Source: CBDTYW01 sp965364735 (GTDB taxonomy: Bacteria; Actinomycetota; Nitriliruptoria; Nitriliruptorales; Nitriliruptoraceae). Taken from it: DNA of 20,940 nucleotides. Positions 8,147-14,223 of the stretch are shown piece after piece. The position numbers and the translations under genes are program-made. Location: contig CBDTYW010000029.1 in the NCBI GenBank assembly GCA_965364735.1, forward strand, positions 1 to 20,940. The letters are read 5' to 3'. The first letter of the stretch is position 1. Every line of letters starts with the position of its first letter. The notes beneath the pieces are model-generated. The model was not told the origin of the DNA. It saw nothing but the letters and a program-made list of their open reading frames with translations, and did no database searches.

Positions 8147-8215
8147 GATCTGCTCCCGGACGAGCGATACAACCACACCGATGCTCGACAGACGCGCGGA
8201 CATCTGGAAGAGGTG

Positions 8216-9427
8216 TCACACGGCCCGCATCAGGACCGACGCCGTGGCCATGATGCCCTCGCCGCGACCGATCGCCCCGAGCCCGTCGGTGGTCGTGAAC
8301 TTCACCGAGACCGCCGTGACCGGGAGCCCGACGGCTGCGGCCACGCCAGCCACGATCGCGTTCCGGTGAGGCGAGAGGCGCGGCCGCTGGGCCAGCACGG
8401 TGATGTCGAGGTTGCCCAGGACCCACCCCGCAGCCTCGGCCTCGGCGACCACGATCGCCAGCAGCTCGACCGAGCGTGCGCCCGCGATCGCCGGGTCGTC
8501 GACCCCGAAGCGCTGCCCGATGTCGCCGGCCGCCGTCGCTCCCAGCACGGCGTCGATCACCGCGTGCGAGACGACGTCGGCGTCCGAGTGCCCGGCGAGG
8601 CCCTTGACGGGATCCACCTCCACGCCGCCGAGCACGAGCGGTCGCTCCTCCTCAGCGAAGGGATGCACGTCATGACCGGTGCCGATGCGCATGGGAGGCC
8701 CTTCCAACGGGTGGGACATCTTGGTCGAGCCGTCCCGCGCCAGCTCGGCGGCAGCGACGATGAGATCGTCAGGCCAGGTGATCTTGCGCCCCGCGTCGGC
8801 CCCCGGGACGAGCCGGACGTCACCGCCGACGAGGCCACGCGCTCTGGCCCACTCGAGCAGGCCCAGGTCGTCGGTCGCGTCCGGAGCACCCGTCGCATGC
8901 GCGGCCACGAGGAGGTCCTGGCGTCGGGCGACCTGGGGGGTCTGGACCGCCCAGAGATCTGCCCGATCCACCGTTTCGAGAACGATCGGAGCCGTGCTCC
9001 CGGCACGGGTCCGCTTCAGCGTGTCCGCGACCCGAAGCGCCGGCGCAGCCGCGAGCACGCCCTCGGTCAGCGCAGCAACGGCCTCGCGCATCACCGACGC
9101 AGGTTGGAGGCACCGCGCCGCGTCGTGCACGGCGACGACGTCGCACCCTTCGAGCACCGCCAGCCCGGCCCGGACGCTCGCAGCACGGGTCGCCCCGCCC
9201 ACCGCGAGGATCACGTCGGGCCCTGCGCAGATCGCCGCGGTGCGGTCCCCGAACCCGTCGGGATGCACGACGGCGATCCGAAGGGGCTCGAGCTCGCGGA
9301 CGCGGGCCAGGGCATGCCCGAGCAACGTCACGCCGGACAGATCGACGAACGCCTTCGGCTCATCGCTGCCGAGGCGCTGACCGGATCCGGCCGCGACGAT
9401 CACGACGCCCAGCGTCGGGGTCGCCAT
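8216..9427 (-). CDS. ispDF: bifunctional IspD-IspF: MEP cytidylyltransferase + MECDP synthase
   Basis: A 403-residue fusion of two MEP-pathway enzymes. Residues 1 to about 235 are IspD, which transfers CMP to 2-C-methylerythritol 4-phosphate: nucleotide-binding VVIVAAGSGQRLGSDEPKAF, HDAARCL, and TVDRADLWAVQTPQ. Residues about 246-403 are IspF, which cyclises the CDP-ME phosphate product to MECDP: RIGTGHDVHPF with metal ligands D253 and H255, AGHSDADVVSHAV with H288, and the C-terminal FTTTDGLGAIGRGEGI. A short linker (DGSTKMSHPLEGPP) joins them in one frame. The middle enzyme, IspE, is not in the window. The gene starts 3 nt after the PIN-TRAM gene stop, so co-expression is likely. Mycobacteria encode ispD and ispF separately at this locus, so the fusion is notable. 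Confidence 0.95.
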   Translation of the reverse strand: MATPTLGVVIVAAGSGQRLGSDEPKAFVDLSGVTLLGHALARVRELEPLRIAVVHPDGFGDRTAAICAGPDVILAVGGATRAASVRAGLAVLEGCDVVAVHDAARCLQPASVMREAVAALTEGVLAAAPALRVADTLKRTRAGSTAPIVLETVDRADLWAVQTPQVARRQDLLVAAHATGAPDATDDLGLLEWARARGLVGGDVRLVPGADAGRKITWPDDLIVAAAELARDGSTKMSHPLEGPPMRIGTGHDVHPFAEEERPLVLGGVEVDPVKGLAGHSDADVVSHAVIDAVLGATAAGDIGQRFGVDDPAIAGARSVELLAIVVAEAEAAGWVLGNLDITVLAQRPRLSPHRNAIVAGVAAAVGLPVTAVSVKFTTTDGLGAIGRGEGIMATASVLMRAV

Positions 9428-9430
9428 CGG

Positions 9431-10546
9431 TCAGGCCGAGGCGCGATGCGGGTGATCGATGACGTCCGCTTCTTCAGCGCGACGCGCGAAGAGCATCCGT
9501 CCCTGCCGGGTCTGCGTGATGGACGTGATCATGACCAGGATCTCTTCGCCGACGGCGGCAGCGGCTCGCTCGATGACGACCATGGTGCCATCCGGCAGGT
9601 AACCAACCCCTTGCGCTGGCTGCTGGCCCTCGCGCATCACGCGGACCGAGAGCTCGTCGCCCGGCAGGACCGGTGCGCGCATCGCCTCGGCGAGGGCGTG
9701 GAGGTTCAGCACCCGCAGCCCACTGATCTCGGCGAGCCGTGCGAGGTTGGCGTCGACGGTGATCAGCGCGGCGCTGCGGCGCCGGCAGACCGCAGCGAGC
9801 TTCGCGTCGACGTCGCGTGCTTCCGGAGCGTCCTCGTCGGTGACCTCGACCCCGACGAGATGCTCGTCCTGCAGGATGCGCAGGGCATCAAGGCCCCGAC
9901 GGGCGATGTCGCGGCGCCGCGGGTCCTCGACGTCAGCCTGGGACTGGAGCTCCTCCAGGACGAACTGCGGCACGACCAGAGTCCCAGCGAGGAACCCCGC
10001 GCGCGCGACGTCGACGATCCGTCCGTCCATCAGCGCGCTCGTGTCGATGAGCATCGTCCCCCCGCCACGGCTCGGGCTCACCACGTTGAGCCGACCGCGC
10101 ACGCCGACCCAGCGCGAGAGGTCACCGCCGCGGTTCGCTCCCGTGAGGCCTCCGCCGTACGCGAGCAGCAGAACGAGCAACATGGCGATCGGCACGGTGA
10201 ACTGCTTGGCCGGCAGGATCAGGATCGGCAACGAGACGACGACCGCGACCAGCACCCCGAGGGTCGCCCCGAGCGCCCCGGAGACGAGCACCGCCGCGTC
10301 GACCTGCTGCAGGTTCGTCTGGGCCCGGTCGACCCGCTTGATGATCGCGCGGCCGAGCATGCCGCCGGCGACATAGCCGGACAGGGCACCGAGGACAGCG
10401 CTGACGAGCCGGAGCGACTCCGGCTCAGCCGCTCCCAGGAACCGTGCGGCGGGCGTGCTGGCGGCGTAGCCAGCCGCGAGCGCGAACAAGACGATCGCGA
10501 GGCGGATCGCCTCGACCATCAAGCTCACGGAGCGTCGTTTCCCCAC
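9431..10546 (-). CDS. YacL-like membrane PIN-TRAM domain protein
   Basis: A 371-residue protein. Four membrane spans (about residues 13-31, 45-66, 84-107, 116-134) are followed by a PIN-fold nuclease domain (about 165-285) with the acidic residues expected for metal binding: D168 (LIDTSALMDG), E199 (FVLEEL), D247 (DVDAKL) and D265 (ITVDANL). A TRAM-type RNA-binding domain (about 292-352) starts PGDELSVRVMREG. This layout matches Bacillus YacL, whose gene also sits between disA and ispD; the substrate is unknown, and a membrane-tied ribonuclease is the inference. The start is GTG with a weak ribosome-binding site; the ATG at residue 10 is a possible alternative. The stop is 3 nt before ispDF. 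Confidence 0.85.
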   Translation of the reverse strand: MGKRRSVSLMVEAIRLAIVLFALAAGYAASTPAARFLGAAEPESLRLVSAVLGALSGYVAGGMLGRAIIKRVDRAQTNLQQVDAAVLVSGALGATLGVLVAVVVSLPILILPAKQFTVPIAMLLVLLLAYGGGLTGANRGGDLSRWVGVRGRLNVVSPSRGGGTMLIDTSALMDGRIVDVARAGFLAGTLVVPQFVLEELQSQADVEDPRRRDIARRGLDALRILQDEHLVGVEVTDEDAPEARDVDAKLAAVCRRRSAALITVDANLARLAEISGLRVLNLHALAEAMRAPVLPGDELSVRVMREGQQPAQGVGYLPDGTMVVIERAAAAVGEEILVMITSITQTRQGRMLFARRAEEADVIDHPHRASA

Positions 10547-10631
10547 GAGTGCTCATCACGTCACGGCAGACCGCCACCCGGTCCGTCCTCTGTGTTCCCT
10601 GTCGGCCGGAACGCTGCCCCGCTTGACCACG

Positions 10632-10658
10632 ACGACCCCCGCCGTGCGGCGGGGTCGT
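10632..10658 (-). terminator. terminator hairpin after carD
   Basis: A strong GC-rich stem about 23 nt past the carD stop: acgacccc (one bulged c) gccg, a 2-nt loop tg, then cggcggggtcgt. There are 12 paired bases with one bulge. No T-run follows on the minus strand. It probably ends or attenuates carD transcription before the PIN-TRAM gene. Confidence 0.55.
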
Positions 10659-10680
10659 GTCGCGCCATGTGGGCCGACGG

Positions 10681-11178
10681 TCAGCTCGCGGCGATGGCGA
10701 TGTCGAGGGCGCGGTTGACCAGGTCCTCCGCCTCGGCCTCGTCCTTCTTGATGGCGGCGGCGAGCTCCGACAGCAGGATCTGCTTGGCCTTGGTCAGCAT
10801 GCGCTTCTCCCCTGCGGAGAGGCCGCTGGCACCGTCGCGGGTGGCGAGGTTCCGGACGACCTCCGCGACCTGGTAGATGTCGCCGGAGCGCAGCATCTCG
10901 TAGTTCGCCTTGAAGCGTCGTGACCAGTTCTTCGGTGCCGCTCCCTCGGGCTGGCGGAGGATGACGAGGACCTTCTCGACCTCCCTCTTCGAGACGACGC
11001 TGCGAATCCCGACCTCCTCGCACGAGTCCTCCGGGACCATCAGGGTCAGATCGCCGTAGGTCAGACGGAGCACGAGGTAGTCGCGCCGCTCCCCCAGCAG
11101 CTCGCGCTCTTCCTTCTTCTCGATGACCGCCGCACCGTGGTGCGGGTAGACGACCGTGTCGCCGACGCGATACGTCAT
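10681..11178 (-). CDS. carD: CarD-family RNA polymerase-binding transcription regulator
   Basis: A 165-residue protein, close to the mycobacterial CarD length. The N-terminal RNAP-interaction domain starts MTYRVGDTVVYPHHGAAVIE. The C-terminal helical DNA-binding domain contains KNWSRRFKANYEML, with Trp at residue 85, the position of the tryptophan that wedges into the upstream edge of the -10 region in mycobacterial CarD. It binds RNA polymerase beta and stabilises open complexes, notably at rRNA promoters. The start at 11178 is chosen over the longer open frame because it gives the canonical N-terminus and has AAGGGAG about 10 nt upstream. It lies downstream of disA on the same strand across a 244-nt gap, so it probably has its own promoter. 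A LexA-box-like palindrome lies in that gap. Confidence 0.96.
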   Translation of the reverse strand: MTYRVGDTVVYPHHGAAVIEKKEERELLGERRDYLVLRLTYGDLTLMVPEDSCEEVGIRSVVSKREVEKVLVILRQPEGAAPKNWSRRFKANYEMLRSGDIYQVAEVVRNLATRDGASGLSAGEKRMLTKAKQILLSELAAAIKKDEAEAEDLVNRALDIAIAAS

Positions 11179-11253
11179 GAGGCGCTGACTCCCTTGGGCA
11201 GTTGATCCAGGACACCCGCGAGGGCGTCCCATGGCCACGCGCCGCCGTCACCG

Positions 11254-11265
11254 GAACATCAGTTC
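11254..11265. promoter_or_regulatory. SOS-box-like palindrome upstream of carD
   Basis: The sequence GAAC-ATCA-GTTC matches the GAAC-N4-GTTC core of Gram-positive LexA/DinR boxes. It lies 76 nt upstream of the carD start. The flanking C and G of the better actinobacterial consensus are missing (g before, t after). No convincing promoter boxes were found next to it, so this is a motif match only. Confidence 0.25.
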
Positions 11266-11422
11266 TTGGTGACGTGCGCCCGGTTCCGCCGAAACAACCC
11301 GTGCTGGCCCAAACTACCACGAAGGGCGTCGGACACATCGAGAAGATGTGCGACCTGAGGTCAACATTGGGTCAACTCACCACGTTGCGTGGCCGGCGCG
11401 TCGCGATCCTGCGAACCCGGTG

Positions 11423-12496
11423 TCACCAGCCTCCGGCGCGATCCAGCAGGGCCGGATCCGACATGCGCCGCAGGCCATCCTTGATCGCCCGAGCGCGAGC
11501 GCCACCGACGCCCTCGACCTCGTTGAGCTCCTCGCGCGACGCGGCCATGATCCGCGGCAGCGTCCCGAAGTGGCTGACGACCTTCTCGATGACAGGGTCG
11601 GGCAGCCGTGGGATCCGGCTGAGCATCCGATGCCCCCGCGGGGTGACCGGGTCGTCGAACTCCTGCCCCTCGCGAGCCAGCAACAGGACGATCTCCTCGC
11701 CGCCCAGCAGCTCCTCGGTCGTGAGCTTCGCGAGCTCGGACAGCACCGACTCGACCTTGCGACGTCGGTCTCCGATGTAGTCGCGGACGACCAGCTCACG
11801 CTCGTCCTCGCCCGTCCCGACGAGCTCGTCGAGCTGGAGTCGAACGAGTCGGCCCTCAGCCCCGAGCTCGAGGATGACCCCCTCGACCTCGCGAGCGATC
11901 CGCTGCGCCATCTCGGCCCGTTGCAGCAAGGTGACCACCTCGCGCAGCGTGACCGAGTCCTCGGTCTCTCGCCAGGCAAGCGTGCGTGACACCTCGTCGA
12001 GCCGAGCTCGGTAGCGCTCGAGCGTGCTCAGCCCCTGGTTCGCGCGGAACAGCAGCGTGCTCGCGGCCTCGAGGGCACGACTGCCGTTGGCCGTGTAGAG
12101 CGTCACCGTCCGCCGGGACTCCGAGACCGTGATCACGGGGCGGCCGGACTGCCGCGCCACGCGTTCAGCGGTGCGATGGCGGGTTCCGGTCTCACTGGTC
12201 GGGATCGACGAGTCCGGGACCAGGTGCAGGTTCGCCCGCAAGATCCGCTCGGCGACCGGATCGATGAGGATCGCACCGTCCATCTTCGCCAGCTCGGCCA
12301 GCCGCTGGGAGGTGACGTTCGTGTCGATGCGGAAGCCGCCCGACATCAACGGCTCGAGCTCGGCCTCCGGTCCCAGCACGATCAACGCGCCTCGTCCGGA
12401 CGCGAGGATGCGGTCCAGCGCCTCGCGCAGGACCGTTCCCGGCGCAAGCTGTTGGACCACGTCACGCAGGCTCAGCCGCCCACCCGAGATGCTCAC
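11423..12496 (-). CDS. disA: DisA, DNA-integrity scanning diadenylate cyclase
   Basis: A 357-residue enzyme, the usual DisA length, that makes c-di-AMP from two ATP and scans DNA for branched structures. The N-terminal DAC domain has the catalytic DGA motif at residues 73-75 (KMDGAILID) and the RHR motif at 106-108 (GTRHRTAERVARQ). A long helical middle section follows (about 145-285), and the C-terminal helix-hairpin-helix DNA-binding region has VEGVGGARARAIKDGL. I place the start at GTG 12496 (reading VSISGG) because this gives the family length; the upstream extension is Arg/Ser-rich and atypical. The gene is 120 nt after mutY on the same strand. radA, its usual partner in Bacillus and mycobacteria, is not adjacent here. 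All catalytic motifs are intact. Confidence 0.95.
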   Translation of the reverse strand: MSISGGRLSLRDVVQQLAPGTVLREALDRILASGRGALIVLGPEAELEPLMSGGFRIDTNVTSQRLAELAKMDGAILIDPVAERILRANLHLVPDSSIPTSETGTRHRTAERVARQSGRPVITVSESRRTVTLYTANGSRALEAASTLLFRANQGLSTLERYRARLDEVSRTLAWRETEDSVTLREVVTLLQRAEMAQRIAREVEGVILELGAEGRLVRLQLDELVGTGEDERELVVRDYIGDRRRKVESVLSELAKLTTEELLGGEEIVLLLAREGQEFDDPVTPRGHRMLSRIPRLPDPVIEKVVSHFGTLPRIMAASREELNEVEGVGGARARAIKDGLRRMSDPALLDRAGGW

Positions 12497-12616
12497 CGTT
12501 CCGACTCCTGACCGGGACCCCTGCGCTCGAAGCGTCGGCGCCCTTGCGCGGACCATACTCCGCGATGTTGCGCTCCGTGGCCATTGCGTACACCCGTCTG
12601 ACCGCGTCACGGCTGG

Positions 12617-13471
12617 TCAGTCCGGCAGCGCCAGCATTCCCCGGTCCTCCACGACCAACCCATCTCGGACGAGATCGGCCACCACCCGTGACGCCCGCGC
12701 CGCGTCGTCAGGCCATCCCATCGCGCGCGCGGCATCGTCAACGGGAACGTCGCCGCTCCCGAGCGCAGCCACCAGACGTCCACGACCCTGGCGATCCGAC
12801 CCGTCGAATCGGGCCTGACGCGTGGGCGCCCCCGCGCTGCGTCCCGCGGGGTCTTCCTCGGCGAATCCCGCACGCGCCCACGCGCAGCGGCTCCGGATCG
12901 GGCAGTCGTCGCAGCGGGGCGACCGGCGGACGCAGACCGTCGCCCCGAGATCGAGGACGGCCTGGTTGTGCGCCCATCCGGTGCCGCCGGGCACGACCAC
13001 GTCGGCCCACGTCTGGGCGGTGCGGGCGGTGAGGCGTTCCCCCACGACCGCGCGGGAGAGGAAGCGCGAGGCGTTGGTGTCCACCACGCCGACGTCGCGC
13101 TCGAACGCGAACGCCAGGATCGCCCTGGCCGTGTACGGGCCGATGCCCGGCAGCGCGAGAAGCGCGTCGAGATCGTCGGGGACGGCACCGTCGTGCTCCT
13201 CCACGACAACCTGCGCGCAGCGATGCAGGTTCACGGCCCGACGCGGATAGCCGAGCCCCTGCCATGCGCGGATCAGCTCGCTGCGCGGGGCGTCGGCGGC
13301 CGCGCGGATGGTCGGGAAGAGCTGCAGGAACGCGGCCCATCGCGGCACCACCCGAGCCACCTGGGTCTGCTGGAGCATCAGCTCGGAGACCAGGATCTCC
13401 CACGGATCGCGCGTGTCGCGCCATGGCAGGTCGCGGCGCTGCGCGTCGCCCCACGTGTGCAGATCCGCCAC
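12617..13471 (-). CDS. mutY: MutY-type A/G-specific adenine DNA glycosylase
   Basis: A 284-residue base-excision glycosylase that removes adenine mispaired with 8-oxoguanine. The catalytic core has E30 in SELMLQQTQVARVVPRW, the helix-hairpin-helix LPGIGPYTARAILAFAF (about residues 107-123) and catalytic D131 in VVDTNASRFLSR. A 4Fe-4S cluster motif C-x6-C-x2-C-x5-C uses C180, C187, C190 and C196. The C-terminal NUDIX-like 8-oxoG recognition domain of E. coli MutY is absent. In its place are about 85 residues: a low-complexity linker and a winged-helix-like end (VSRVVADLVRDGLVVED in part). The start is GTG, 26 nt after the IdeR-like gene, with a poor ribosome-binding site, so the exact start is uncertain. 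mutY near disA and clpC also occurs in mycobacteria. Confidence 0.92.
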   Translation of the reverse strand: MADLHTWGDAQRRDLPWRDTRDPWEILVSELMLQQTQVARVVPRWAAFLQLFPTIRAAADAPRSELIRAWQGLGYPRRAVNLHRCAQVVVEEHDGAVPDDLDALLALPGIGPYTARAILAFAFERDVGVVDTNASRFLSRAVVGERLTARTAQTWADVVVPGGTGWAHNQAVLDLGATVCVRRSPRCDDCPIRSRCAWARAGFAEEDPAGRSAGAPTRQARFDGSDRQGRGRLVAALGSGDVPVDDAARAMGWPDDAARASRVVADLVRDGLVVEDRGMLALPD

Positions 13472-13497
13472 GAGCGAGCGGACACGATCGTCGATGA

Positions 13498-14166
13498 TCA
13501 GGACGTGGCCGGCGTGACGTAGAGGAAACGTGACGCCTCGTCGCTGACCGCGACACCCCCGCCGGCCTCGAGGCGCAGCCCGTCGACGGTGGCCGTCACC
13601 TCGACGACGTCGCCCGCCGACAGCCCCGCACGGTCAAGCGCGCCCATGAGCTCGTGGTCCGCCTGGAGGCGCTCCGAGATCCGCTCGATGCGGATCACCC
13701 CGACGCCGTGCTCGGCGAGCGAGACCTGCGGTCCGTCCGCGGCTTCGGAGTACCCGGGGATCGGGTTGCCGTACGGGCTGCGGTCCGGGGAGCCGAGGAA
13801 CGCGATCAGCTTCTCCTCGACACGATCGGAGATGACGTGCTCCCAGCGGCAGGCCTCCTCATGGACGAACTCCCGCTCGATCCCGAGGACGTCGACCAGC
13901 AGGCGCTCCGCCAGCCGGTGCTTCCGCATCACCGACTCGGCGATGGCACGCCCACGCTCCGTCAACGTGACGGTGCGGTCCTCGGCCATCTCGAGCAGGT
14001 CCTCGCGCACGAGCCGGGCAACACCTTCGCTCACCGACGGTGCCGACAACCCCAGCCGGTCCGCAAGGCGGGCACGGAGGGCGGGGATCCCCTCCTCGTG
14101 CAGCTCGAGCACCGTCCGGAGATACATCTCCGTGGAGTCGATCAGGTCGTTCGCCACCGCCACCAC
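13498..14166 (-). CDS. ideR: IdeR/DtxR-family metal-dependent repressor
   Basis: A 222-residue repressor with the three-domain IdeR layout. The winged helix (about residues 8-65) opens LIDSTEMYLRTVLELHEEG. The dimerisation and metal domain follows (MRKHRLAERLLVDVLG, then HEEACRWEHVISDRVEE and SPYGNPIPG). An SH3-like C-terminal domain is present (about 145-220). Metal ligands line up with mycobacterial IdeR, shifted by four: M14, H83, E87, H102, C106, E109, H110, and E165/Q168. The Cys at 106 points to the iron-sensing IdeR/DtxR branch rather than MntR. It should bind DNA when loaded with Fe(II). The first codons read GTG GTG GCG GTG, so the start could be up to three codons later. No iron box is visible near this gene or the ABC genes, so its targets lie elsewhere. 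Confidence 0.9.
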   Translation of the reverse strand: MVAVANDLIDSTEMYLRTVLELHEEGIPALRARLADRLGLSAPSVSEGVARLVREDLLEMAEDRTVTLTERGRAIAESVMRKHRLAERLLVDVLGIEREFVHEEACRWEHVISDRVEEKLIAFLGSPDRSPYGNPIPGYSEAADGPQVSLAEHGVGVIRIERISERLQADHELMGALDRAGLSAGDVVEVTATVDGLRLEAGGGVAVSDEASRFLYVTPATS

Positions 14167-14189
14167 ATCCGATCGTGCTCGATGCAGAG

Positions 14190-14195
14190 ATCCTA
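14190..14195 (-). promoter_or_regulatory. possible -10 box of the IdeR-like gene
   Basis: TAGGAT on the minus strand matches four of six bases of TATAAT and lies 24-29 nt upstream of the GTG start, in the 57-nt gap after the ABC permease. No good -35 box stands 17-18 nt further up. Confidence 0.25.
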
Positions 14196-14223
14196 GCGAC
14201 CACCGCCCTGCAGGCCGACGCGA

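Noticed and set aside
7942..8178. Longer N-terminus for CpaB
   Set aside because: The added 79 residues are Arg/Ser-rich, while TTG at 7941 has AGGAG at ideal spacing and a membrane anchor right after it.
7942..8215. Riboswitch or clear promoter upstream of the tad operon
   Set aside because: I looked for c-di-GMP or c-di-AMP riboswitch features and -10/-35 pairs. Only a TACTGT without a matching -35, one palindrome and one hairpin were found, too little for a call.
8213..10876. Very long plus-strand open frame opposite ispDF, the PIN-TRAM gene and carD
   Set aside because: Its product is Arg/Asp/His-rich low complexity with no domain, while the minus strand encodes three well-conserved proteins over the same bases. 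It is a GC-rich shadow frame.
12497..12610. Longer N-terminus for DisA
   Set aside because: The added residues are Arg/Ser/Thr-rich and would make the protein longer than the family; GTG at 12496 gives 357 residues with motifs at the usual positions.
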